Part shown: positions 8,911 through 18,264 of the stretch, piece after piece
Layout: every line of letters begins with the position of its first letter
Position numbering within the stretch: the stretch's first letter is position 1
Assembly: GCA_029262735.1 (NCBI GenBank)
Contig: JAJCYY010000064.1
Coordinates: 1 to 63,365 of the forward strand
Source of the DNA: Chloroflexota bacterium
GTDB taxonomy: Bacteria > Chloroflexota > Dehalococcoidia > Lucifugimonadales > Lucifugimonadaceae
Direction: 5' to 3'
DNA length: 63,365 nt
Notes under the pieces: generated by a model
The model's database searches: none
What the model saw: the letters and a program-made list of their open reading frames with translations, nothing else
Told to the model about the DNA's origin: nothing
Translations under genes and position numbers: made by a program

Positions 8911-9354
8911 ATGCCTGAAGACAACGCACCGAAAAAACTCCTGACCCATCAGGGCAAAGGCTGGTGGAACCTTCCGCAGACGCCGCAGCAGCAGGAGAAT
9001 CCTCCGTTTGAGGGTCCTGTCGGCGGCCCCTGGCTCAGACAGGTCTGGGACTTCGTCACCTACGCGGGCGTATCGCATGCATCGGTCCGCGGCTACCTCA
9101 TCATTGCCGTAATCCTGTCGATCTTCACCTTCCTGGAGTGGCGGCTGTTCTCCATCGACGCGTTCGGCCCGTCCGGCCTCAACGCCATCATGCTCGCTCT
9201 TTCGGCAGTCAAATTCACGATGGTCGTCGCCTTCTTCATGCACCTGCGTTTCGAGCGCAAGTACTACTCCTGGATATTCGGCGCCTCGATGGCGCTCGGA
9301 ATAGGTGTGTTCCTCGCACTACTGCTGTTGCAGAGGCACCACGGCGTCGGCTAG
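8911..9354 (+). CDS. coxD: Cytochrome c oxidase subunit IV (prokaryotic type)
   Basis: Small membrane subunit, 147 residues. After a hydrophilic N-terminal 60 residues there are three helices: SVRGYLIIAVILSIFTFLEW, IMLALSAVKFTMVVAFFMHL and WIFGASMALGIGVFLALLLL. The VKFTMVVAFFMHLRFE pattern is typical of the prokaryotic subunit IV/CyoD-like family. It lies between coxC and ctaG and completes a four-subunit oxidase. Confidence 0.88.
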   Translation: MPEDNAPKKLLTHQGKGWWNLPQTPQQQENPPFEGPVGGPWLRQVWDFVTYAGVSHASVRGYLIIAVILSIFTFLEWRLFSIDAFGPSGLNAIMLALSAVKFTMVVAFFMHLRFERKYYSWIFGASMALGIGVFLALLLLQRHHGVG

Positions 9355-9453
9355 AACTTCACCCCGCACCCGGCACGGCGGCGGCCACCGGCACGTAAAC
9401 TCTTCGTGCCCCACTAGACGTCACCCGTTCGATCGCCGGAGCACAGCTCGCAA

Positions 9454-10413
9454 ATGCCCGAAACACAGTCGACGCTTGCAGACACGGACTCTGCGCGTAC
9501 GTTCGGCGACCTGGTAAGCCGCTGGGACTTCGGTGATCCGCTGTCAATCCTGGTTCTCATCATAGCGACGGCGTACATGTTCGGCCTCATCCGATTGGCC
9601 GGACGCTCACACATCTCACCGCTCGATTCGAAGCGCGTCTACGCGGGCATCGCAGGATTCGCCGCGCTCTACGTCGCTCTTGCTGGCCCGTTCGATGCCT
9701 TCGCGACCGAGGTGTTCTGGCTCCACATGATCCAGCACCTCGTAATCTCCCTGGTCGCCGCGCCCCTGCTGCTGCTCGCAAGTCCTCTACCTGCGTATCT
9801 CTGGGCGATGCCGGAAACGGTTCGGCTTGGAGCGGGTGAGCTACTCCGCAACGATGCGCCCATCAAGCGGACGCTGCGCTGGGTTATCGATCCACGAATC
9901 ACCGTTCCGCTGTTCATGGGGACCCTCTACGGCTGGCACGCGCCGGCGATGTTCTCTGCTGCCCTGGACAACGACCTCGTTCACTACCTGCAGCACTTCA
10001 CATTCTTTCTAACAGCAGCGCTTTTCTGGTGGCCCATCATTGGCCCCGCCCCGGTGCGTTCAAAACTCTCCTATCCGCAACGACTGCTCTACCTGCTGTC
10101 CGTCGTCACACCGACCGCCGTCCTCGCCTCCATTCTCACCATGTCGCGCAGTGTCATTTATGATGACTACCTCACCACTCCCGCGCACTGGGGCTTGACC
10201 GCGCTTGAAGACCAGACGATGGGCGGCCTCATCCTCTGGATCCCCGGCAACACCCTCTACCTCGCCGGTCTGACAGCAATCTTCTTCACATGGGCGTCGA
10301 AGGAGTCGGAAAACGCGATCACGGCATCACCGGTACCGAGGCGTCGAAAAAGAGGTCCTCGGCCGACCCGCGGAGGGACGCTACAAAAGCCTCCTGGCGA
10401 CGATGCCCTTTGA
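9454..10413 (+). CDS. ctaG: caa3-type cytochrome oxidase assembly factor (CtaG-like)
   Basis: Polytopic membrane protein of the caa3 CtaG family, needed for assembly of the CuB/haem centre in Gram-positive oxidases. Features are TEVFWLHMIQHLVISLVAAP, YGWHAPAMFSAAL and HYLQHFTFFLTAALFWWP, whose clustered His residues could bind copper. About seven hydrophobic segments are visible, with a basic tail (RRRKRGPRPTRGG). Position directly after the oxidase subunits fits the role. It is distinct from the mitochondrial Cox11 family of the same gene symbol. Confidence 0.92.
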   Translation: MPETQSTLADTDSARTFGDLVSRWDFGDPLSILVLIIATAYMFGLIRLAGRSHISPLDSKRVYAGIAGFAALYVALAGPFDAFATEVFWLHMIQHLVISLVAAPLLLLASPLPAYLWAMPETVRLGAGELLRNDAPIKRTLRWVIDPRITVPLFMGTLYGWHAPAMFSAALDNDLVHYLQHFTFFLTAALFWWPIIGPAPVRSKLSYPQRLLYLLSVVTPTAVLASILTMSRSVIYDDYLTTPAHWGLTALEDQTMGGLILWIPGNTLYLAGLTAIFFTWASKESENAITASPVPRRRKRGPRPTRGGTLQKPPGDDAL

Positions 10414-10700
10414 CAGCATCTGACGAGATACGCCGCTGGGCAGTACGCGGCGTTGTGCAGCGCGTCGGCTTCAGGATGTTCGTTGTGCGAGAGGCGAAAC
10501 GGCTGGGTCTGCGCGGCACAGTGCGCAACACGAGCGAGGGTGGGGTAGACGTGGTCGCCACCGGACCGTACGAGGTACTGGATCAGCTCTATGAGAAGCT
10601 TCGAATCGGCCCAGACGGGGCTGTGGTGGAGAGCGTGGAGCAGATTTCTCACGACGATAGCCTCGACGACCTGCCCCACATCTTCATGATCGTTTCATAG
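10410..10700 (+). CDS. acyP: Acylphosphatase
   Basis: Small cytoplasmic enzyme hydrolysing acyl phosphates. The family signature GVVQRVGFRMFVVREAKRLG with its conserved Arg and the later GTVRNTSEGGVDVVATG with the Asn are intact. The 96-residue length fits when the start is the TTG at 10410, which overlaps the ctaG stop (TTGA). A longer frame from 10290 lies inside ctaG and adds 40 residues unlike any acylphosphatase. Likely coupled to ctaG translation. Confidence 0.92.
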   Translation: MTASDEIRRWAVRGVVQRVGFRMFVVREAKRLGLRGTVRNTSEGGVDVVATGPYEVLDQLYEKLRIGPDGAVVESVEQISHDDSLDDLPHIFMIVS

Positions 10701-11053
10701 GCACGACTGTCCGGTGTACAGTGCGTGTTCAGCCGGTTCACCTACCGGTACATATATATCTTTGCCACATCCTCACCACTTCACGGTCGTCTACAAACCC
10801 TGAAAACAGCGAGCAGGGTGATATATATAGCGACTTGAACGGAGAAATCCGGTCGTAACTGCCATCTTGAGCCGGGGTGCCCGCTTGCGGGCCCAGGGTG
10901 TCATCCCTCGCCGGTAAACGGGTGAGGGATTTTACCGGGCACGGATCTTAGGCCGCTCACCCGGGCGTCAGCCGAACCACATCATCGTTCGGATAAGGTC
11001 ACCGGGAGATTCTGAATCAAGTTCAATACGACAACAAATCACGGACCTCGACC
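10701..11053. other. Gene-free gap with AT tracts, small hairpin and repeat copy
   Basis: No gene seen. It holds two TATATATA-type tracts (about 10750 and 10822), a GC hairpin CCCGCTTGCGGG near 10880, and an imperfect hairpin CCCTCGCC/GGGTGAGGG near 10905-10930. A truncated copy of the dispersed repeat core follows at 11006-11032, just before the sulfatase. Confidence 0.6.
11006..11032 (-). repeat. Degenerate copy of dispersed palindromic repeat
   Basis: GATTCTGAATCAAGTTCAAT matches the reverse core of the element at 39810-39893 except for changes at the end (ATACGACAAC instead of GAATGACAAC). No partner terminal repeat is obvious, so it is a partial copy. Confidence 0.65.
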
Positions 11054-12511
11054 ATGCCAGACCAACCCAACATAATCCTCATCGTTGCCGATGACATGGG
11101 CTACGGCGACTTCGGCCTGTATTCGGAAGGCCGCGTCCACACCCCCGCGCTCGACAGCCTTGCCAGCCAGTCGCTGCGGCTTACACAGCACTATGCTGGC
11201 TCAGCCGTATGCTCACCGTCCCGCGCCGCTCTCCTCACCGGTCGCTATCCGATTCGCACAGGAGCGACTACACCGCAGGAAACCCTTGGCTACGACCGCA
11301 TCGCGCTCGATGAAGCGACAATCGCCGACTCGTTGAAAGCGTCCGGATACGCAACCGGGCTTGTTGGGAAGTGGCACAACGGCGCGCTCGACCCTGCGTA
11401 TCACCCGAACGCCAGAGGGTTCGATGAGTTCGCCGGGTTCCGTGGCGGCTGGATGGACTACTACGACTGGTGGCTCGACCGAAACGGCGTCATAACACCC
11501 GGCGACGGCCGCTACCTGACAGACGTGCTCACCGAAGAAGCCGTCGGGTTCGTAAACCGCCATGCATCTGAGCCGTTCTTCCTGATGGTCCCGTACAACG
11601 CCCCGCACAGTCCCCTGCAGGCCCCCGAAAATGTCACGCAGAAGTACATCTCGCAGGGACACTCCCGCGGCGTCGCAATCACCTACGCAATGATCGAAGT
11701 CATGGACCGCGGCATCGCCTCAATCCAGCAGTCGGTGCGAGACGCCGGTATCGAAGACGACACCATCTTCATGTTCACGTCAGACAACGGACCCGCTTTC
11801 ATGCTGCGAGATGACCAGGTGCCGGAAGGTGTGAGCATCGAAACACGGCGCTTCAACTGCGGCATGAACGGCGCCAAGGGCTCGGTCTACGAGGGCGGCA
11901 TCCGTGTTCCCATGCTGATGAGCTGGCCCAGCGGCCTACCGAAGAACCAGGACCTGTCTTCGCTGGTTCACTTCACAGACTGGCTGCCGACTCTACTGGC
12001 GGCCACGGGCGCAGACAGGGTGGGCGAGAAACCGCTGGACGGCGTAAACGCGCTCTCCACTCTCAGCGGCGAGGCTGTCGAAAGGCAAGCCGCCTTCTGG
12101 CAGTTCAACAACTACGCGCCCATCGGTCAGACGAACGCCGCAATGCGCGACGGTGACTGGAAGCTGGTGCGCCCGACGATCGACATCGCATACGCGTCCG
12201 AAGCAGACAGCGAACTTGAACGGCAATACACCGCATTGGACATCCAGTACAAGTACGACCGGGAGAATGTGACACAGATCGCCGATTGGCCGGAGCCAGT
12301 GCGCCGATTGCCCTCCGATGTGCCTGAGCCGATTCTTTTCAACCTGAAAGACGACCCCGGCGAGCAGCACGACCTGTCGGCACAGGAGCCTGAGCGAGCC
12401 AAAATCATGCGCGACAGACTGGACTCATGGTTCGAGCAGGTTGAGCAGGAACGGCGGGCCATCTCTCCCGAAAACCGCCAACCGCAGCCGGTAGCAGCAA
12501 GGCTCGCCTAA
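11054..12511 (+). CDS. Type I sulfatase
   Basis: Hydrolyses sulfate esters. The formylglycine site C53-S-P-S-R is intact in AVCSPSRAALLTGRYP, so activity would need a formylglycine-generating enzyme acting on the Cys. Metal ligands are seen in VADDMGYGDFG near the N-terminus and FTSDNGPAF in the middle. No signal peptide is evident, suggesting a cytoplasmic enzyme or export by another route. The 485-residue size is normal. The substrate (steroid, aryl or carbohydrate sulfate) cannot be read from sequence. Its stop codon overlaps that of the convergent glycerol kinase. Confidence 0.93.
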   Translation: MPDQPNIILIVADDMGYGDFGLYSEGRVHTPALDSLASQSLRLTQHYAGSAVCSPSRAALLTGRYPIRTGATTPQETLGYDRIALDEATIADSLKASGYATGLVGKWHNGALDPAYHPNARGFDEFAGFRGGWMDYYDWWLDRNGVITPGDGRYLTDVLTEEAVGFVNRHASEPFFLMVPYNAPHSPLQAPENVTQKYISQGHSRGVAITYAMIEVMDRGIASIQQSVRDAGIEDDTIFMFTSDNGPAFMLRDDQVPEGVSIETRRFNCGMNGAKGSVYEGGIRVPMLMSWPSGLPKNQDLSSLVHFTDWLPTLLAATGADRVGEKPLDGVNALSTLSGEAVERQAAFWQFNNYAPIGQTNAAMRDGDWKLVRPTIDIAYASEADSELERQYTALDIQYKYDRENVTQIADWPEPVRRLPSDVPEPILFNLKDDPGEQHDLSAQEPERAKIMRDRLDSWFEQVEQERRAISPENRQPQPVAARLA

Positions 12512-14007
12512 CGCGTCATCGCCTTCCGTACTGCGTCCATCCAGCCCGCTTGCAAGCTCAGCCGCTCGCCGTCGCCCATCCGCGGCTCATAGGTCTCCGC
12601 CGCCTGCCACAGAGCGGCAACCTCGGCATCACTGCGCCACACACCGGCGCCTCTCCCCGCAAGAAATGCAGCTCCCAGCGCCGTCGTCTCCTGCACGGCC
12701 GCCACCTCGACAGGACGGTCCAGGATGTCCGCTTGAAACTGCATCAGGAAGCTGTTTGCGGTCTGGCCGCCGTTCGCACGCACCGGTCGATCGGTCCGCC
12801 GCCTCCCGACTACACGGTCCATGACATCGACAACATCCTTCACCTGGTAAGCCGTCGATTCGAGTGCGGCGCGGGCGATGTGCGCCTTGCCGGTGCCGCG
12901 GGTAAGACCGACGATCACACCTCGTGCCGAAGCGTCCCAGTGCGGCGCACCCAGCCCAACGAAAGCCGGCACCAAGTACACGCCATCGTTCCCGCTCGTC
13001 TCCATCACCAGTAACTCCGTATCAACCGCGTGATCGATCAAGCCAAGCCCATCTCGCAACCACTGCACGGTTGCACCAGTAGAAAAGACTGATCCCTCGA
13101 GCGCATAGACCCGTTTCGCTCCGACCTGGTAGCCCAGGGTCGCCAGCAGTCCGCCCTCTTTTGAACCTGCAACTCGGTTACCCGTATTCGTCAGCACAAA
13201 CGCGCCCGTGCCGAAGGTGCACTTCGTCATCCCCGGCTCGAAACACGCCTGCCCGTACAGCGCCGCATGCTGGTCCCCTGCGATGCCCGTCACAGGCAGC
13301 TCAGCGCCAAATACGTCGCCACTCGTCACACCGAAATCGCTCGCAGATGGCAGCACATCCGGCAACATCTCAATCGGCACATCGAAGAGCGAGAGCATGT
13401 CCGGGTCCCACTGCAGGTCATGCAGATTGAGCAGCATCGTCCGCGAAGCGTTAGTCACATCCGTGACATGCGACTCGCCTCCCGTCAGCCGGTACATGAG
13501 CCAGGAATCCACCGTCCCGAAGCAGATCTCGCCGTCCTCGGCCCTCTGCTGGCCATCCTGAACAGCATCCAGGAGCCACCTGAGCTTCGTCGCCGAAAAA
13601 TACGGGTCCAGCACCAGGCCGGTGATCTGCCGCACCTCTTCGCCAACTCCGCGTAGCTCAAGCGACTCGCACACCTCTGCGGTGCGCCTGTCCTGCCACA
13701 CGATGGCGTTGGCAAGTGGCCTGCCCGAAGCGCGGTCCCACAGAACAGTCGTCTCACGCTGGTTAGAGATGCCGATGCTGGTCACATCGGACATCTCAAT
13801 CTCTGCCTTCGCAATGGCGCCCCGGCACACATCCAGTGTTGCATCGAAGATCTCAAGCGGGTCGTGCTCAACCCATCCCGGCTGCGGGAAGTGCTGGCTC
13901 AGCTCGACCTGCTCCGATGCGACCGGCTGACCGTTTCCATCGAAGATGACGGCCCGGGTGGAGGTTGTGCCCTGGTCGATAGCCAGGATCCTGGTCTTTC
14001 CGGTCAA
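12508..14007 (-). CDS. glpK: Glycerol kinase
   Basis: Phosphorylates glycerol to sn-glycerol 3-phosphate. FGGY-family features are complete: N-terminal phosphate loop LAIDQGTTSTRAVIFD, substrate residues in SNQRETTVLWDR and WQDRRT, the second phosphate region FGTGAFVLTNTG and the C-terminal ANGGQTANSFLMQFQAD. The frame is open to a GTG at 14148, but the TTG at 14007 begins directly before TRILAIDQGT and gives the normal 499 residues. No glycerol facilitator or glycerol-3-phosphate dehydrogenase is next to it. Confidence 0.96.
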   Translation of the reverse strand: MTGKTRILAIDQGTTSTRAVIFDGNGQPVASEQVELSQHFPQPGWVEHDPLEIFDATLDVCRGAIAKAEIEMSDVTSIGISNQRETTVLWDRASGRPLANAIVWQDRRTAEVCESLELRGVGEEVRQITGLVLDPYFSATKLRWLLDAVQDGQQRAEDGEICFGTVDSWLMYRLTGGESHVTDVTNASRTMLLNLHDLQWDPDMLSLFDVPIEMLPDVLPSASDFGVTSGDVFGAELPVTGIAGDQHAALYGQACFEPGMTKCTFGTGAFVLTNTGNRVAGSKEGGLLATLGYQVGAKRVYALEGSVFSTGATVQWLRDGLGLIDHAVDTELLVMETSGNDGVYLVPAFVGLGAPHWDASARGVIVGLTRGTGKAHIARAALESTAYQVKDVVDVMDRVVGRRRTDRPVRANGGQTANSFLMQFQADILDRPVEVAAVQETTALGAAFLAGRGAGVWRSDAEVAALWQAAETYEPRMGDGERLSLQAGWMDAVRKAMTR

Positions 14008-14188
14008 CGAGCGACTCCGATTTCTGCTGAACTTTGCGAGCGGGGAGGCCAGAGTACCGCAATCGCGGGCGACACAGACAAAGGTGACAGGAAACAAGCG
14101 ATCAGCGGGCGCGAAGGCGGGGCACACGCGTCCATGTTCGGCTTGCACTCAATCAAACGACTGATGACTAACTCACCATTGAGTGGTC

Positions 14189-16030
14189 ATGTTCAACTCA
14201 AGAACATTGCTGAGCCTGTTAGTTGGCGCATCAGCATTTGCCGTAGCCTGCGGTGCCACCGCCGCCGAACCGCCTGCCGGATCACCCGGGCCAGACCGTT
14301 CGGAACCCGCACCGACAGCCGCCGTTCGCGCCTCACAGCAACCCGCTCCAACCTCACCTCCGACCTCGGTCACTTCTCGACCTCAAGAATCTCAGCCTGC
14401 GCCGGAACAAGTCAGATTCTCCCACGGTTCCGGTCAACACGACGGCCCGCTTAATATCGAGCTCTTCTCGGACGACTCTTCGATCATCCGCTACACCATC
14501 GACGGCTCTGATCCTTCGAGTGATTCCGCCCTCAAATTTGACAACAACATCACGCTCCTGGAATCCGCAACCATTCGAGCGGTCGCACTGAGCGCCGGCG
14601 GCAAAGCTTCTGCTGAGTCGTCTGCAACCTATACGATCATCCTTCATCGGCTCGACCCACCGCGCGTCAGAATTGGTGGCGACGACCTTAACGGCGGGGT
14701 ATTCGGAGCGCCCCAAACGGTGACATTCTGGAGCGGTGAACCGGGCGCCGCCGTCTACTACACACTGGACAGCACGACACCGTCTGCAACAAACGGGCTT
14801 GTGTACGGCGATCCGCTGACTATCTCCGAGACCTTGACTCTCAGGGCCGTGAACGTGCGCCCGGGAATGATCGACTCAGAGGTCACAAGCGCCGACTTCC
14901 GCATCTTCGGCCGCCTCGTCGAGAGATCGGGAAATATTGATCTGACCGGCACCCAGGAGTTGGTCATCGAAGATACGATGTTCGTGCATGACGGAAATAT
15001 CAACCTCAGCGGCAACGCGAAGCTGGTCATCCGCAACTCGTTCGTGTGGCACTTCCAGGACTTCGCCTTCCAATACGGCGTAAATGCCCGGGACGACAGC
15101 GGCATCGTCATCGAGAACTCGGCCGTCGGCTCCAACTGCAACGGCTCGTTCAACTACTCGCTCACCGATAACGCCTCCCTGGAGGCAGACACCGTGGATA
15201 TCGGGCGGGGCAGCTGCAATGTCTGGGTGTTCATGGGGGGCGAAGTTGCGGTAGAGATCGACAATTGGAATTTTTTCGGCGGAACCGTCTGTGATGGCTC
15301 GGCAGTGCAGATCGACAACTCGGAGACGCTGGAAGTGGAGTTCTGCTTCCCGCAAGACTCGGTTATCGATACTTCACTGCCTACCGAGGTAGATACATTC
15401 AGCTTTGGTCCGGACCCGGCAAACGGTGTCGAGTTCTCGCTCAACATGCAGAACGTAACGATGGACGGCTGGGGCATCAACGTGCTGCCCGGTTCAGATA
15501 TAACTATCCGAGACTCCGACGCCATCACCATCGGCGTGATCGTGGGTCGGCCGTGGACAGATGAGACCGTAATGCTGGACGGACTTGAAAAGACTCGATA
15601 TGGCGAAAAGACATGGCAGATCGGTCCGGACGCCTCTCTGACACTCGTGAATACCAATGTCTACGGCTGGGAGCCGAACGTCTTTGCTGACAACACACTC
15701 GTCATCAGCAACAGCAACTACACAGCGTCCGCCGTGAACAGCGGCGATGGACGGTACGAGATCTCTGACAGCACGGTGAACCTGCTCTCGGCGAATGAAC
15801 GGGTGACGATGAAGGTGACCAACACGGTGATCACCGGAGATGTGATCGCCAACGACAGCACGTTTATAGAACTGATCGACTCCGAGGTGCGCGGTACGGA
15901 CCACGGTGATGACGGCCTCTCAGGCGGAAACGTCTTCGCCCGCAGGACCGGCACGGTATTCCTGCGCAACACTACGGTGGCCGGCAAGACAGTCACACAG
16001 GACTTCGGCACGATAACGGTGGTGGAGTAG
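14189..16030 (+). CDS. Secreted lipoprotein with chitobiase-C-like and beta-helix regions
   Basis: Probable surface lipoprotein of about 613 residues. The N-terminus is a signal peptide ending in the lipobox AVACG, followed by a Pro/Ala/Ser-rich linker. Two Ig-like domains of the chitobiase/beta-hexosaminidase C-terminal type follow, recognised by YTIDGSDPSSDSAL near residue 100 and YYTLDSTTPSATNGLVYGDP near 195. From about residue 250 to the end there are short repeating runs such as NIDLTGTQELVIEDT, NINLSGNAKLVIRNS and LVNTNVYGW, typical of a right-handed parallel beta-helix. No catalytic motif is recognised; binding of polysaccharide or adhesion is inference. GTG at 14183 is an alternative start. 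Confidence 0.8.
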   Translation: MFNSRTLLSLLVGASAFAVACGATAAEPPAGSPGPDRSEPAPTAAVRASQQPAPTSPPTSVTSRPQESQPAPEQVRFSHGSGQHDGPLNIELFSDDSSIIRYTIDGSDPSSDSALKFDNNITLLESATIRAVALSAGGKASAESSATYTIILHRLDPPRVRIGGDDLNGGVFGAPQTVTFWSGEPGAAVYYTLDSTTPSATNGLVYGDPLTISETLTLRAVNVRPGMIDSEVTSADFRIFGRLVERSGNIDLTGTQELVIEDTMFVHDGNINLSGNAKLVIRNSFVWHFQDFAFQYGVNARDDSGIVIENSAVGSNCNGSFNYSLTDNASLEADTVDIGRGSCNVWVFMGGEVAVEIDNWNFFGGTVCDGSAVQIDNSETLEVEFCFPQDSVIDTSLPTEVDTFSFGPDPANGVEFSLNMQNVTMDGWGINVLPGSDITIRDSDAITIGVIVGRPWTDETVMLDGLEKTRYGEKTWQIGPDASLTLVNTNVYGWEPNVFADNTLVISNSNYTASAVNSGDGRYEISDSTVNLLSANERVTMKVTNTVITGDVIANDSTFIELIDSEVRGTDHGDDGLSGGNVFARRTGTVFLRNTTVAGKTVTQDFGTITVVE

Positions 16031-16050
16031 GGCCCCTGCCCAATAATCCG

Positions 16051-16989
16051 TCACGCATCCAGCATCTCGTTCAACTTCGACATCTCCTCGCCCGTCAGCA
16101 CCCACTCCGGCGCTGCCGCGTTCTGTGAAACCTGCTCCGGATTGCTCGCTCCTGCGATCACTGAACTCACCGCTCCGTGCGCCAGCAGCCATGCGAAGGC
16201 CAGCTTGACCAGAGTCTTGCCGCGTTCATCAACAAACGCCTGCATCTTGTCCAGCACATCAAAATTGCGGGCAGTTAATCGCTTTTCCTGGGCAGACGGA
16301 GTCAGCGCCAGCCTCGTCCCAACAGGAACATCTTCACCGCGCCGGTATTTTCCCGTCAGCAGCCCGTGCGCCAGTGGAAAGTACGGCAAGATGCCGATGC
16401 CATAGTTCTCGCAGGCCGGCATGATCTCCGCCTCGATCTCCCGGACAACCATCGAATACTCCGGCTGCGAGCTCACGAATCTCGCCAGTCCGTAGTGCTC
16501 CGACGTCCACATCGCATCCGCAATGCGCCAACCATCGAAGTTTGAGCAGCCGATGTAACGCACCTTGCCCGCACGAACAGCGTCGTCCAACGCCCGAAGT
16601 GTCTCGTCTATCGGCGTATCAGGGTCCTGCATGTGGATCTGGTACAGGTCGACATAGTCGGTTCCGAGCCGCCGTAGCGAGCCGTCAAGTGAGTCGATGA
16701 TGTGCTTGCGAGAACCGCCCTTGCCGTGCGGCCCTTCCTCCCAGAGCATGCCAAACTTCGTGGCGATCAGCGCCTCGGCTCGACGTCCCTCGAGTGCCTT
16801 GCCGAGAAATTCCTCTGAGACTCCGTGTGTATATATATTCGCCGTGTCGAACAGGTTGATCCCGTTGTCCAGCGCCGCGTGCACAACCGCCGCCGATTTT
16901 CCGGCGTCCAGGCGACCGCCAAAGTTGTTCGTGCCGATCCCAGTCTCGGACACTTCAAGGCCCGAAGCGCCAAGCCGCCTGTACTTCAT
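16051..16989 (-). CDS. Aldo/keto reductase
   Basis: NAD(P)H-dependent (beta/alpha)8 barrel oxidoreductase. The catalytic tetrad is present: D48 (FDTANIY), Y53, K78 (IATKFG) and H119 (YQIHMQDP). The NADP-binding end is seen in SVIAGASNPEQVSQN. At 312 residues it is a normal member of the YajO/voltage-channel-beta-like branch. The substrate is unknown. It is transcribed away from a TetR-type regulator across a 360-base gap, a common arrangement for a regulator and its target. Confidence 0.93.
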   Translation of the reverse strand: MKYRRLGASGLEVSETGIGTNNFGGRLDAGKSAAVVHAALDNGINLFDTANIYTHGVSEEFLGKALEGRRAEALIATKFGMLWEEGPHGKGGSRKHIIDSLDGSLRRLGTDYVDLYQIHMQDPDTPIDETLRALDDAVRAGKVRYIGCSNFDGWRIADAMWTSEHYGLARFVSSQPEYSMVVREIEAEIMPACENYGIGILPYFPLAHGLLTGKYRRGEDVPVGTRLALTPSAQEKRLTARNFDVLDKMQAFVDERGKTLVKLAFAWLLAHGAVSSVIAGASNPEQVSQNAAAPEWVLTGEEMSKLNEMLDA

Positions 16990-17241
16990 GTTGCTGTTCC
17001 TGTTCCTGCCGGTCGTTGAAAAGCGTTCACCGTAAGTCTTTGTGGTTGAGCGGCGATTCTATAGCCGAATGCCGCCAGGCACCGCATCTGCGCCGTGATA
17101 TTCCAACGCTGTGCGTTATCCGGTAGCAGGTCGCGGTTTATCCGGTTCCGTGCACCCGTTTCCGTGTATCCCAACTCTTCACCGGCTCACGCGCGCCAAA
17201 AATCGCCAAACTGCGCGCAATCTCACATCGGGCATTGGATC

Positions 17242-17259
17242 CCGTATACGGCGTATAAA
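17242..17259. promoter_or_regulatory. Candidate palindromic operator and -10-like site
   Basis: The perfect 10-base palindrome CCGTATACGG is followed by GCGTATAAAG, so CGTATA occurs twice in direct repeat and TATAAA could be a -10 element. It lies in the 360-base gap between the divergent aldo/keto reductase and TetR genes, where such a regulator would bind. This is suggestive only; no matching -35 box was found at standard spacing. Confidence 0.3.
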
Positions 17260-17349
17260 GTTTGTGATTGGCAAACAGCATTCGTCGACCACAACCCAGC
17301 GCCAGGGCGGGATTTGAACAGGCCGACGGCAAACAGGAGATCTTCACAA

Positions 17350-17997
17350 ATGGCGACAGCAGCGATCGCCGGTTCAGAGTCACGACGGTCACGCGCACTG
17401 GGCCGCCAGAAGCTATCACGAGAGCGGGTTGAGCGAGCCGCCGTCGCGCTAGCGCGCTCCGAAGGATTTGGCGCCCTCTCTATCCGGAATGTTGCAAAGG
17501 TGCTCGGCGTTGCGCCAATGGCGCTCTATACCCACGTCAAGAACAAGGACGAGTTGGCAGAACACGTGGCAGACGCGCTCATAGGCAGTATCGACAGCCG
17601 CACTCTCGGCGCGCTGACGTGGCAGGACCGCATCCGCACGCTGCTGCGCGCCCATCGAGACCTTGTCCTGAAGCATCCCGAGATCACGCCGCACCTTGCA
17701 GCCGCTTCCGGTGACCCCGGTCCCGGCCTGCTTCGGTTTGCCAACTCGATCACGACCGTCCTTACGCAGTCCGGCTTCGAGACGGACCTGGCCGACGACC
17801 TTTACTTCACTCTGACCACTTACAACTACGGCTCCGTTGTAACCGCTCCGGGCAACGCGTCCCCATCCGGAAGTAGCCTGTTGAAGTACAACGAAGGATT
17901 GAGCACGATCCTGGCAGCATACGAATCCCGCATGATCCGCCCGGCACTGGGAATCGTAGAGTCGATGCGCGAACGCCTGCGCTTCGGCCGGAAGTAG
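17350..17997 (+). CDS. TetR-family transcriptional regulator
   Basis: A 215-residue one-component repressor. The N-terminal helix-turn-helix (residues about 22-75) shows LSIRNVAKVLGVAPMALYTHVKNKDELAEHV, of which VAPMALYTHVKNKDEL is the recognition part. The C-terminal ligand domain resembles that of tetracycline-repressor-like members (HRDLVLKHPEITPHLA). The ATG at 17350 has AGGAGA 8 bases before it, although the frame is open about 85 codons further upstream without a better start. Likely controls itself or the divergent aldo/keto reductase. Confidence 0.88.
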   Translation: MATAAIAGSESRRSRALGRQKLSRERVERAAVALARSEGFGALSIRNVAKVLGVAPMALYTHVKNKDELAEHVADALIGSIDSRTLGALTWQDRIRTLLRAHRDLVLKHPEITPHLAAASGDPGPGLLRFANSITTVLTQSGFETDLADDLYFTLTTYNYGSVVTAPGNASPSGSSLLKYNEGLSTILAAYESRMIRPALGIVESMRERLRFGRK

Positions 17998-18085
17998 AGT
18001 TCGGCTGACTTGAGGCGATTGCGGGTTGGTTCGGTGGCCTATGGACGATGTGTGTCGTACTGATTCAGGTTGACCGTTCTTGTAG

Positions 18086-18168
18086 TTTGTCATTCTGAAC
18101 TTGATTCAGAATCTCTCGGAGACCTCTCATAGACGGTAAGATCCCTCCGCTGCGGTCGGGATGACAAA
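18086..18168 (+). repeat. Dispersed palindromic repeat element (full copy)
   Basis: About 83 bases with terminal inverted repeats TTTGTCAT and ATGACAAA. Inside are the perfect palindrome ATTCTGAACTTGATTCAGAAT and the block TAAGATCCCTCCGCTGCGG, which recurs at 40180-40205. Non-coding, in the gap between the TetR and gamma-glutamyltransferase genes. It behaves like a miniature mobile or REP-type element. Confidence 0.8.
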
Positions 18169-18264
18169 TAACATTCGCCCTCTTCTCCCTCCCCCCGCTG
18201 CTAGACTGCCGCGAACCATTCTTGCACCTAAATCCTGACCGCCACCGCGCCGGAGACTCGCCCC

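Noticed and set aside
10290..10409. Extended N-terminus of acylphosphatase
   Set aside because: These bases are the 3' end of ctaG in another frame; the acylphosphatase domain begins after the TTG at 10410.
14008..14148. N-terminal extension of glycerol kinase
   Set aside because: The GTG at 14148 would add 47 Cys/Arg-rich residues before the conserved start; the TTG at 14007 fits the family length.
17095..17349. 85-residue N-terminal extension of the TetR regulator
   Set aside because: The ATG at 17350 has AGGAGA at good distance and the usual short arm before the HTH; the extension holds a probable promoter/operator region.
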